In this document: positions 1 to 10,301 of the stretch, in pieces
Layout: each line of letters begins with the position of its first letter
How positions within the stretch are numbered: the stretch's first letter is position 1
Assembly: GCF_027744825.2 (NCBI RefSeq)
Contig: NC_071349.1
Location: 20,398,001-20,462,000 of the forward strand
From: Synchiropus splendidus
Taxonomy: Eukaryota > Chordata > Actinopteri > Syngnathiformes > Callionymidae
Length of the DNA: 64,000 nt
Direction of reading: 5' to 3'
Notes under the pieces: generated by a model
Told to the model about the DNA's origin: nothing
The model's database searches: none
Seen by the model: only the letters and a program-made list of their open reading frames with translations
Program-made: the position numbers and the translations under genes

Positions 1-690
1 AGGGGTGATTGATCACATCCTACTATTTGATAATAAGCTGTTTTCCATCCATGGGCACGATCTCATCTGGTCTCCTTCATCAGTGTTTTGGTTATGACAT
101 CACACTGTATATTGAGGGGCACCTGGAATTGGAACACTGAAAAATGTAGTTTATACACAGTTAATGTTTGGGAGTTTTTTAATCAATAATCATTTTTTTC
201 TGCAGTGAATTGAAATTAACATGCCTTAATTTGAATATTACATATGGGTTAAGCATTTCAAAGCAAAAAAAACGAACACCAACAGTACACTTTGTTTCAG
301 TTCTCAAACTGTGTGTCATGTGAGTTTGTTGGAGTCGTTTTCTGCCTATGTCCTGAGATGCACTTGAACCTGTAGTCAGGAAGACCTTTCTCCACAATTG
401 AACGCATTTGTCCATGCGGTCTGTGCTGCAACCAAAATATATATTCATTTTCACATCCTGAACAGCCAATAAGTTAAGAGATTTAACTAAGAGAAAAATT
501 GTTGCTGTTAAACAGCACTCCGTTCAGCCATTTCCCGGTTGTTAAAAGAGGCATATCACGATAACAGTGCATTTTTTGTTTTGGTCAATCTTCTTTGCAT
601 TATATTGTAAATTCTGAACAAAGTATGAGTGAGTATTTTTACTGTGACGGACTCGATGTACTTCAAACAAATCATTGCCTTCAGAACCAC
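1..690 (-). other. kif6: kif6 intron 2, partial
   Basis: This stretch lies downstream of the second kif6 coding exon on the minus strand and runs off the left edge. I looked for the next conserved kinesin block (the segment leading to the ATP-binding P-loop) on the minus strand and did not find it, so that exon probably lies outside the window. The open frame at 179-469 on the minus strand has no kinesin-like residues and is taken as chance. No repeat family was recognised here. Confidence 0.6.
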
Positions 691-800
691 CTGAACTTGT
701 AGTTCTCTCTCCTATTGTTGACAAATCCATCTGCCAGGTCCCTGGGCACCACAAAGTCCAGAGAGGCATTTTGGATCTCCTCATTGTCCACAGAGTACAC
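691..800 (-). CDS. kif6: kif6 coding exon 2 (start of kinesin motor domain)
   Basis: Read on the minus strand, this exon encodes 36 codons plus two bases. It begins VYSVDNEEIQ and contains the block PRDLADGFVNNRRENYKF. That block closely matches the N-terminal part of the KIF6 motor domain, which in human reads PRDLADGFVNNKRESYKF. The acceptor is a CAG just above 800 preceded by a pyrimidine run, and the donor is CAG|GTGGTT at 691. The exon joins in frame to the start-codon exon at 1966-2025. KIF6 is a kinesin-family motor linked to motile, especially ependymal, cilia. The P-loop and the rest of the motor lie beyond the left edge. Confidence 0.92.
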
Positions 801-1965
801 CTGAGGGAGCCAGAGACAGCCGCAGAGTCAGTCCCACATCCGGTCACACAGTGGCAGATGACCAAAGCCTTCTTGATATTGACATGAAAAGATGAAACAG
901 AAAGATCAAGTCAAAACTGACTATTGGTGGCGTGGCCTCTGAGGTCAACAGCAAAGGACACCACACAGTCGTGACAAAGACACGCCTTCAGGGAGACCAG
1001 AGACATGAGAAAGTACACGACTGAGCAGAAAGTATGCTGCGTGGAGCCGGGGCGCCACCAGGGATCCCCCACTCTTCTGTCCAGCACGTGGCCCGGCATA
1101 TGTTTCCAATAGTCACTGATACAATTACATGTCTCTGGGGTTCTGGGAGTAAAAGACGAGATCAAAATGATTGGACTGTTTGCACCATCACCCCGCCTGC
1201 TGCCCCGACCACCATCGTTCTGGCCTCTACACAGGGCCATGTGCACAACTGGAAAAGCCCCAAGGCGTTGATATACAGCGGCGGCGCCCCATGGTGATTA
1301 GATTGTGTCTCCTCTCAGCATCGCTGCTCTGACAGTAACCTGAAGAAACTGCTTGCCTGGGGCACTTCCACCTGCTTCCTTCTCACTGGAGAGGAGGTGG
1401 AGTTGACAGTGCATTTGTCATAAAAAAAAACAAAACAAAACAAGCCATATTCAAGTCATAAGTTACAATACTGCTCTTCATTTAAAAGTCTGATCGAGTA
1501 TCAATATTTAGTTCTCATGACTGAGTAACTCTTGTTTGTTTTGACTGGATGTCTACATTTCTTGTTCAGAAACAGAGGGAACTTTCACCCTAAATGCAGC
1601 AGAAAAAGGAGTCAAGACTCGGAACACACAACAATAGAATCTGAGGGCGATTGTGACACAAAACGACATGATGACACAAGTTTCATTTTCATGACCTGTA
1701 TCATAAAAACATTCCGAGAGCCGTAACTGCTAAAAGACAGCTATTTTACGCGCTAGTTCCGAAACACTTGTCTCACGTTTAATAATCACCACCAACGCGG
1801 TCTCTGTTCAACTGGGGTTTCTTGATTTACTCGTTGATACTGAACATTTTACCTTCGCATCGCCAGCGCGCGCACAACAGCTACATCCATATCCAGCACA
1901 ATTGAATCATCCGAAACACGCTAAATTCGTGGCTCCATGTCCCACTAATAGAGTTATAATCTTAC
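801..1965 (-). other. kif6: kif6 intron 1
   Basis: This intron of about 1.17 kb separates the first two kif6 coding exons. It has a strong GTAAG donor on the minus strand (1961-1965) and a CAG acceptor at 801-803. An A-rich stretch around 1420-1442 is the only simple-sequence feature. I see no coding sequence in it; the open frames at 911-1297 match nothing I know. Confidence 0.8.
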
Positions 1966-2025
1966 CCCAGTGGCTTTCTTCGTTGGTTTAATCCGAGCGT
2001 ATATTTGTATCGCTTGTTTAACCAT
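1966..2025 (-). CDS. kif6: kif6 coding exon 1 (start codon exon)
   Basis: On the minus strand this exon reads MVKQAIQIYARIKPTKKATG, 20 codons. It ends at a GGG|GTAAGA donor and joins in frame to VYSVDNEE in the next exon. The human KIF6 N-terminus has the same form (MVKQTIQIFARVKP, then a basic stretch and a Gly before IYSID), so the identification is firm despite the short length. The exon is too short to show in ordinary ORF searches. The bases just upstream carry an RFX X-box, as expected for a ciliary gene. Confidence 0.93.
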
Positions 2026-2200
2026 TATTTTGGCGTTGAAAAGGTCATATATGCTAACGCGTTAGCCTCATAGCTTAGCAATGGCCGGGTACTGTTGACT
2101 GCTAGTTGCTAGGCGACAGCGTCAACCGTCGTTTGTGCGAAACTGCACGAAAATAGCGGCCACTTTAAACCTGGTGTAAATAAGCAACTGAAAATCACAT
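2026..2200 (-). promoter_or_regulatory. kif6: kif6 promoter and 5' UTR region
   Basis: This is the sequence immediately upstream of the kif6 start codon. It is richer in CpG than its surroundings. It holds a 14-bp palindrome (2053-2066), an exact X-box (2105-2117) and a forkhead-type GTAAATA (2176-2182, plus-strand orientation). No TATA box is evident. The exact transcription start cannot be placed from sequence alone. Confidence 0.6.
2105..2117. promoter_or_regulatory. RFX X-box
   Basis: GTTGCTAGGCGAC matches the X-box consensus RYYNYY-N-RRNRAC at every position. It lies 80-92 bp upstream of the kif6 ATG, within the distance usual for X-boxes of ciliary genes. RFX transcription factors bind this motif. 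RFX control of kif6 here is inferred. Confidence 0.75.
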
Positions 2201-2459
2201 AAACTCACAGCATGTGTTCATAAAAAAACAAAAACTATATGAACCATCCAAAAGTAGAAACAAATGATGGCGTTTGAATTCACCACAAGCCAAAATGCCA
2301 TGTTATGAAAGTGAAACAGGAATAAGGAGCGTGCAAAAAAAAGAAAGAAACCAGTCCGACCGAGCTGCAGGATTGAGTGTGAAACACTTAAGTGAGGGGT
2401 GCAACTGGAGATCCGTGTTATGCAACTGAGTTTTGGAAAGTGTTTTGTTACAGCAACCT

Positions 2460-2475
2460 CACACACACACACACA

Positions 2476-2512
<37 letters not shown>

Positions 2513-2601
2513 TCACACACACAAACACACGCACTCACACACACACACACTCACACGCACACACTAACACACGCTCACACACACTCACTCACTCACACAC
2601 A
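2460..2601. repeat. CA-rich microsatellite
   Basis: An imperfect (CA)n tract is broken by TC, AA and CG steps. The His/Thr-repeat frames across it are products of the repeat, not genes. Confidence 0.95.
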
Positions 2602-4799
2602 AAATCATAATGCACCTGCTGAGAGCTCTGTTGTGTTCTGGGAGTCCAGTTAAGTCACACCAGTGTTCAGCTTGAAGGGAAAGAGGTTACACAATGATCC
2701 AAGGGAAAACAAGACTCATTTCGTGTTCGGGTGGTCAGTCGTGGAACTGGGTGACTGTAACTCACTCTGAGTTTTTGGGGCTGTTTTGGACTCTCACATT
2801 AGCCGCGGCAGGGCTGGTGAGTAGTGCACAACACCAAACCAGCAGATTCATACGGTGCATAAAACTCTCTGTTTTATCGTTGTTTTGATTTTCTGTTACA
2901 GTCGGCAAGACAGCTCAAATGACTGGTTGAAGTAATGATATCTACCATTAAACCATGTCTGAGGGCCAAACATCGCCGTCCCATCATAATGACAACCCCT
3001 GAAATGCTACGCACCTGTTATCAGGTGTAGCAACGGATCTGGCGGCAAACTCATCGCCTGGCAGGCGCTTTGATCGCCGTTCAATGGTTTCGTCTTATTG
3101 GCCATCAGGCAAACCAGATTTATCACTCCACGCACCAGCAAGTTCAAAGTGCTGACGCGCTAAACCATTGCTGTCAGGGGTGACATGTCCAGACAAATCC
3201 TGACTTGGTATCCGTCTCCAGCTGCAGAAGCATTAGACAGTAGCACGAGCTGAAAGATGCTGCCTTGTCTGTGGAAATAGGAATCAGTATGGCTGCAACA
3301 TAAGCCACAAATCATTTCCCATGACTATCTCAGTATAAAAGAGCACCGGAGTGAGTGAGAGCCAACATGCACTGATCTGTCAGATCACGTGTCAAGTAAC
3401 TTTTGCACCCCAGAAGCTCGACGTCCAAAATCACAGCGACTCTTCATGGTCTGACAGCACAAGGGGGCGCTGACATAGTTCCAGCCTGCCAGACTGAAGT
3501 GTCAATGGTAGGGGCGCAGCAACATTTTGTGGCGTGAAAGATCAAAAATGATGAAATCAAAATTGAAGGCGCGAGAAAAAAATGGCACATTTTCCTCTAT
3601 TTACTCTTCTAATATCACGTTTTCATGTCTTCACCTTCTGATGACATCGCCACGGTTGCACCCCAAACACTTGTAAATACCAGTCGGGGAAAAAGCTACC
3701 GAACTTTGACTCCTCCATTTATGACAATTTAATAAATGTCAGCCTTCCTCTGAGGCGTGCGAAATATCTTAAACTGTCTCTGTCACGGTCTGCAGTTGAA
3801 ACAGGAAGTCAGGTGGCAATAAAAGTCTTCAAGTGACAGATGATGCTCATGCTTTTTGACACGTATACATGCTTGGATGACTCCAAACAGCGCTATAGCT
3901 GTGATACAAATAAAGACAGACTGTTCAGTATAACATGTCGAAGAGGCTTGAAGGCAAAAACAATTTCAAAAGCAACGGATAAACCAGTTTTTTCAGTTGT
4001 CTTTGCCAACGTTTAAAACCCTTTGTCTGTGAGAAGCTGACCTCGCAGTTCACCGGGAAGGTGTGCTGCAGGGATTGAGCCCGGCTCGAGCAGCTCGCAA
4101 CTTATATCCACCCGTGCCCTCACTTTGAATTTGGCTGCACATCAGAGATGAGCAGTAGAGGACTCCTGCACCATGCTTGTCACTGCTTGCTGGCGAGTCT
4201 GAGGAGGCAGAATGGCAAGCAGCCACGTCGACACACTGCGCCCTGATCTCCGCCGATGCCCTCCGACAAGAGGCACATCGACACCCCCTGCATTGAAGAT
4301 GTGTGCTCAGAAACTTCAGACTGATTTGAAACAAAAACAACTCTCTATCGCTCCCTGACTATAGTGAATTTCCATTTCCTTCGCCACGTCTGCTCGAGTA
4401 GACTGACTCATTCCCAGACATTACGACTCCAGCATCTCTCGCCAGAACATGATGCTGCTGATTTTTCTCACTTTAGAATGGATGATGGGGTTTACATTTC
4501 TGACATACAACACTCTTTTTCTTCAACTTTACGTTTCTTTGACAAAAAATAGGTGATGAATGAATCGAGGACGACAACAACGGTGTTTTTCAGTCTGTCA
4601 GTTGGCTAGAATTCCATGTATCCATCTCTTTCCTGCTGCCTATTCCTGCTACTCCAGTGAACTAGTCCAACTAGACCAGGTGAAAAAAGGGGCACACGGT
4701 CCTCTCAAGCCATACAATATGTGTTTCTCCAAATACACTGCTGCAGACTCTAATCCTTCTTTGTAGCTGATCTGTTTGGAGTCATGCCTTCTCCTCTGT

Positions 4800-4983
4800 G
4801 GGACTCACAGGTTTGACTCACATTAGCCGCAGTGGGACTCACAGGTTTGACTCACATTAGCCGCAGTGGGACTCACAGGTTTGACTCACATTAGCCGCAG
4901 TGGGACTCACAGGTTTGACTCACAATAGCTGCAGTGGGACTCACAGGTTTGACTCACATTAGCCGCAGTGGGACTCACAGGTT
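4800..4983. repeat. 34-bp minisatellite, five units plus a partial
   Basis: Five tandem 34-bp units start at 4800, 4834, 4868, 4902 and 4936, followed by 14 bases of a sixth from 4970. Each unit holds GACTCACA twice and one perfect TGACTCA, the AP-1 consensus. Unit 4 differs at a few bases (AATAGCTGC instead of ATTAGCCGC). The units abut with no spacers, so this is a tandem repeat and not a CRISPR array. Confidence 0.95.
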
Positions 4984-5478
4984 GCTCCTCTAAACCAAGT
5001 GTTTTGGGAGCTTCATTGAATAAAAAAAGCCTTGTTCCACCCAGATCACTTAGTTGTGAACATCACAACAGAAAAGGTCCCTGTCTAAAGTTGGCATTGA
5101 CTTGAGCTTTGTTTGCATGTCCGGATTTATTTATGAGCCCAGTGGGTTGTAAACGCTTCCATGCCAGCACATGAGCTGATTCTGGCTTGACTTCCCAACT
5201 CCAGTGGTGAAGCTGTAGCCCGGCCACTATTACAGAGCGGGAGAAAGATGATGCTCCAGTTCAGTAGCTGCTGCTCAGTGGCTGAGTGGCGGAGCGCGGG
5301 TCGATTCCATAGGAGGAGCCATAGCTGTGTGTGGTCACAGTGGCTTCGCGTTCGCAGCGTACCAAGATGAACGATGAGATACAGACTTCTGCTTTCATCG
5401 CTGTGTCCACTGAACAAAAGCACTGGCAACAGGGCTGCTTATATTTAACACGGGACATAATGAAGCTTTTCTCCATAC

Positions 5479-6122
5479 CAGGGGATCTTAGCCTTTCTGA
5501 TCTCGGGGCCCACCTTTCCCAGGACAGATGGACCTGGGGCCCGTTCAATAGAACTGATCCATTTCATTTGTGATCAACAACAATATTTAACCTACTTAGA
5601 CGTAAACAAACCAAAACCTGATGAAATGAGATGAAACCATGTGATCAGCGCAAACATATTTGTCATGGAAAAGTCCAACCAGCAGCAGAAGCAGGTGCAA
5701 GTCATGTTCATCAAATTTACTAAAGAAAAAAAATATATACTTGGTCCAAACTGTTGAGAAAATTGGAAAAACAGAATTAAATTCTGAAGAAAATAAATAT
5801 AATAAAGCCATGTCTAGATATCATAAAATACATTTTTTAATATTTTATTTAAACTCCAAATAAGATATAAATAAATGAAAGTATTGCTGTTGGAGGGGCG
5901 ACATCACTGTCTTTATCATTTTTGTTTCTTTACAAGAACTTAGTCACAGATCACAGATTTGCAAGTCAATTCAGTGACGCACTACTGTCACCATATGTGG
6001 CTGATGTATTCAAACTGAGTGTCTCACAGCCCAAAGGTGCAAAACAAAAAAGCCTTTCACGGCCCTCAGGAAAGCGCTGGCGGCCCAACCATGGGTCCCG
6101 GCCCTATGGTTAAGAATCACTG
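5479..6122. mobile_element. hAT-type non-autonomous element, copy 1
   Basis: The element begins CAGGGGATCTTAGCC and ends GGTTAAGAATCACTG, imperfect inverted ends of the hAT type. The flanks CTCCATAC and CTCCAGAT look like a decayed 8-bp target duplication (6 of 8 match). The interior is AT-rich and aligns along its length with the copy at 50696-51349, for example at AAAAGTCCAACCAGCAGCAG. No transposase frame is present, so it must have moved with help from another element. Confidence 0.8.
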
Positions 6123-6686
6123 CTCCAGATCACTGTAGCTCAGCACCGCCTATTGTACGCAGTGATGTCGGGTTCAAGCCTGAAACCAAAGAATCTTCCT
6201 GCCTGTTTTGCAGAGAGCAGTAAGCGACAGTTTTCCCATCTTCCAGTCAAGCAAGAGTGGCTTTTCCTGGAGGTCTATTTCCAACACAGCAGTGTTCTGG
6301 TCAGGAGCCGGTCCCTGGAGAACTCTCTGCTTCTGTTTTATCCTCCTGCTCTCTTGACCATATCAGTCCTCGCGCTGCATTCCTAAAATACTGCCTCTCC
6401 ATCCCCAAGAGGCCAAAAACCCGCTGCATTGTGGGATGAATTTAGGGCCATGCAAGAAGTCAGGGTTAGGGTGGTATTCTTTGGAGATGTGTCAGCAAGG
6501 AAAACCTTCTGTGCTCCTCAACCAATGGTCCTCTGTCTATGGAATTACCACTTTCATTTTGCATTTCATACAAAGTAATTTGTGTTTTATGAACTTACAT
6601 TGGCCATGAGAGACTGTTCAGCAGTGAGCAGCACTTTGATGGTGTGTTGAACCTCACTGTTGCACAACAGAAGACAAGTCAGGCGC

Positions 6687-6765
6687 TGAATTGAATTGAA
6701 TTGAATTGATCTGGCCCGTCCCAAGTCCAGCCCGCGGCGCAATTGCAGCCCTTGATCTCAGTAAC
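6687..6765. repeat. GAATT pentanucleotide run with possible hAT relic
   Basis: Four to five GAATT/TGAAT units (about 6688-6709) are followed by a stretch containing CTGGCCCG and CCCGCGGCGC. These resemble ends of old hAT-type repeats. The simple repeat is certain; the relic is a guess. Confidence 0.5.
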
Positions 6766-9700
6766 CCCAATCTCTGTGGACAAAGTCTATGTTATATATT
6801 ATATTTTCAATATAACACATAGCATGCCTATTTTCCCATCTTGTCATGGGACGGTGTTTCAAAGACCTAACTGGGTGGGAAAGGTGATGTAACAAAGTTG
6901 CTAGAGTTTTATTAAAACCAATTTAAGATGTAGGCGCTTCATATATCGAACTACAACACTGCTTTCAAATGTTCGCATTTAATATTCCCAAAACTAAACA
7001 GGCCAGGTTTTATTTTCTCATTGCAATGTAAACATTGGACATAAAAATACAGTAGAAATGTTTTTTTTTACCGTTTTACTTACTTGATCATATTTTTATT
7101 TTATGAGACTTAACCAGCAGTAAAGCGAGTCAAACAGCAAGAATAAAACAAATGTTTGTAATAAAATACATTTGCATCATTAACAAGATTAGACAGAAGA
7201 AAGAACTGAGGGACTCACCGAGTCACCTGCATGGAAACAAGCGCCTGATACCACAGGGCCTAGTTCTCTGCAGCTAATCGCGACATGTGTGCCAGGAAAA
7301 CACAGTCCACTTGAAGAGAACCAACATTGTGACTTCTCCACTGTCATAGACTGAACAGAATGAGAATGGAATTTCCATCAGTGTGAGCCGAGCTGGAGAA
7401 GACGGATAAGGCGTATTGTAATGGAGGGAAAAATAGATGGATGTGGAATGAGAAGTGCACACGCTGAATATCTGCAGCTGGAGAGACCATCAATGCTGCA
7501 AGATACTGTGTGTGTTGGCACGGTCTCCTTTCTACTTTCAGTGCTGACGGTGAGGGTCGCGCGGCGCCAACTTTCCGTCCCCATCCCAGCACAGGCCAGG
7601 TGAGTGCTTCTTGTAAATGTAACAGGGGCAGCCGGAACTAAGCACCGGAGATTCTAGATGATTCCATTCATGAGAAGCCTGTCAAGTCCCATTCCGGACG
7701 GTGTCAGGACACCACTGTCACGTGCTTTTCCTCACCCAATACGCCGCTGTTACCTCTGCTCAACCCCGTGAGGTGAAGCCGCAGCAGCGCTGCAGGGAAA
7801 CCACATGCTGACAATAGTTCTGAGCAGAAGCGCTTCAGCAGTCGACCTGTTACATCATGGGAGCGACTCCCCGTCTCACTGCACGACGGTACTGTGATGG
7901 GTAAAGTTCATTGGAGATGTTTCCATGGCAACACAGGCTTTGCTATTGATTAGAAAAGATGTGTCACGAATAATTAGGTCACGCTGACATCATGAGCGTG
8001 TTCAGATGTTTGAACGTGTCTGTGCGACCACTTACACTTTTGCTATCAACAACCATCAGGCTAACACGGCTTCACATCCACCAAAATCAATACTTCTGGC
8101 ATCAGCAACCATTAATGGCTCTAGTGCAGATTGTGTCACACAATGGGAACAGAAAGTGGATTTATTACTCATGGCAGAAGTGGAACACGGATATTGACTC
8201 TTACTGCCTCCATAAAGCCGCGGTGTACTGGATAAAAGCATCTGTAACACAGGATTATGACTTGTTACAGGTGTTACCCTGTCTCATGAATCCCTCTTCA
8301 GTGAGACCTACTTTTGTCCACTGCAGCCCACCGTAGATCACGCCACTTGCACGACCTGCTTGAGCTGATCAGACTGAAATAAGGAATGGCCATGTTTCTT
8401 TAACACATGACGATCCGTGTGAGCTCGCGCGCGTCATAGCTTTCGCAGATTTACTTCATTTGAATGGCTCTCTCGGGGGAAGCGCTGGTCCATGTAGCTA
8501 GGATGGCGCATTCAGGAGTGTTGGAATCTTCCGTACTACTGACAGTAGCAGGGGTTACCACAGGATTTGTGTGTGGTGCGGACAGAACAACCCTTGGCTA
8601 AAACATAAACGTTAAACATGAAATCAGTAGTTTGGCAGCTGGACTTTTATTTAATGTTAAAAATACTACTTGACTGATGAAACTAGATAAATGAAACACA
8701 GCCTGTCTCTGACACACAAATGCCCTGCAACGTTGCAACATCTAAACGTGACTTTGATGTCAACTTTGTGACTTTGTTAGGTGTCATCATCCGTCTGAGA
8801 CTCAGTTCAACCCATCTCACTCTGGGCCCAAGACCGAGGCAGGCGGCGAAACGTGAGGTATGTACTTTTATAACTTGATTTAAGCTCAAATCACGGCTTC
8901 AAAGCGAAAATCATCACTGACTTTTGAGTTTAAAATTACTGATGGAGTGTGATGATGCGACATGGACATAACCCCCTCCATGATATACAATCTGCTCTGG
9001 ATTATAGATTAGTCCTCTCTCTGGTTTGGCCAATTTTATGAGATTGATGGCTGGTTTTCTCTCTCAGGAGAGGATCGCTGGCTTCCTCTGGCTAATGTCC
9101 TCTGGTGTGTGACAGGCCTAGCCACTAGTCGGGTCTGCGCCGCTGTTTAGGCACAACTGTTTTGGCTCATGAGGCCTACACAATCATCTTAAAAGCTGTA
9201 GTGTTAGTCCTCTAGGTGAAGACACAAGGACTGTTCACGGTTCAGTCAGGTTTTCCATGACTACAATCCAAGGAGCCCGGCAACATCGGCTGCCGACATG
9301 TTTCACCGTACCATACCTGTGATCGACCATGGACTCCATTAGAGTCTTGCCACTTTTGCCTGGAGGACGGCTGCAGCTACCAAATACTGTTAACCGCCAC
9401 TGACTCCCCAGTCAAGGAATAAACGGTTTTGAGGCACTTGAGTCAGAGACAGTGCTGACTGCAGGCCGTACGCCAGCAGGGCTTCAGCACACACACAGAG
9501 CCTCACAGCAGGCTTTGTTTCAGTCTCTAACACGGGGAATTAGGGTTGATGTCCACGTTTGAGCCCAGGTCAAAGTGGAGGCCCAGAATTTGCAATTAAT
9601 GAAGGATTATGGGCTGTGAGCAGATCAAAACAAGGGCGGCCGTCCTGTTTCTTCATATTTCAGGGGATTAATTGCTGTGAGGCCAGTTTCAAAGTGGTTT

Positions 9701-9792
9701 ACTGTGCGGGCCATTTCTCATACACCTACAGCTCTGATACTGAAACAGGTGGGAATTGCATGTGTTAAACAGGAAGGACCGTAATCCCCTGA

Positions 9793-9825
9793 GCTGATAC
9801 CATTCAAAACTGGAATGGTATCAGC
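9793..9825. repeat. 13-bp perfect inverted repeat
   Basis: GCTGATACCATTC (9793-9805) and GAATGGTATCAGC (9813-9825) are exact reverse complements separated by 7 bases. They would fold into a compact hairpin if transcribed. The position is about 230 bp upstream of the probable daam2 first exon. Confidence 0.85.
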
Positions 9826-10052
9826 CTCTTCTGTACACATGCGACACTTGTGCTTCAAAGCACCGACTGGCTCGACTATACCATGGTTGTCCCAACACAC
9901 TGGCTAAAACATAAAGTCAATTACAGGACAAATTGAGAAAAAAATGCACTCTTCTTTGGTTGGTTTGGGATTGTCTGGAATGAAATTTAACACAAAATAA
10001 TGTATGGATTTCAGGTAGTCGGTTTGGTCTTCCGTAGCTTTTAGCATAGCAG

Positions 10053-10301
10053 TTAGCATCTTATGCTCTCAGGCGCGAGCGGGAGGAGGCGCGCGCACAC
10101 AGACCCACAGTGCGGTAGCTTTAAGGGAGGAGGCGTGGTGCCGCTGGTTCCGAGCGAGCGGACTGTCCTCCTCCTCTGGCCGCTGTCACTCAGCTGAATG
10201 AGCAGCTTCACGGGAAGACATCCCTGTGTCTGCTCTGCTCGCCGCTGACAGCCTGACGGGACTATTATTCCCCAGTCTTTTCTCCGAGCACGACGTGCGA
10301 G
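10053..10301 (+). other. daam2: daam2 exon 1 (5' UTR) and core promoter, probable
   Basis: This GC- and CpG-rich island stands out from AT-richer flanks. It carries GGGAGGAGGC boxes and ends in a strong donor, CGAG|GTGAGT at 10301/10302. No coding match to daam2 was seen here. The first daam2 coding exon has its own acceptor, so a non-coding first exon must lie upstream, and this is the best candidate in the window. The 5' boundary is not known; the transcription start probably lies within 10060-10200. Alternative first exons within intron 1 are possible. Confidence 0.5.

Larger units (their letters stand above)
2201..10052. other. intergenic region between kif6 and daam2
   Basis: About 8 kb separate the divergent kif6 and daam2 promoters. 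It contains a CA-rich microsatellite (2460-2601), a 34-bp minisatellite (4800-4983), a 644-bp hAT-type element (5479-6122), a GAATT run near 6690-6709 and a short inverted repeat (9793-9825). Open frames here are short, mutually overlapping and match no family I recognise. I find no gene. Confidence 0.65.

Noticed and set aside
179..469. Minus-strand frame as the next kif6 exon
   Set aside because: Its residues show none of the conserved kinesin motor motifs expected after the YKFR boundary.
2392..2653. Overlapping His/Thr-repeat open frames
   Set aside because: They are translations of the CA microsatellite.
4800..4983. CRISPR-like direct repeats
   Set aside because: The 34-bp units abut without spacers and the genome is vertebrate. 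This is a minisatellite.
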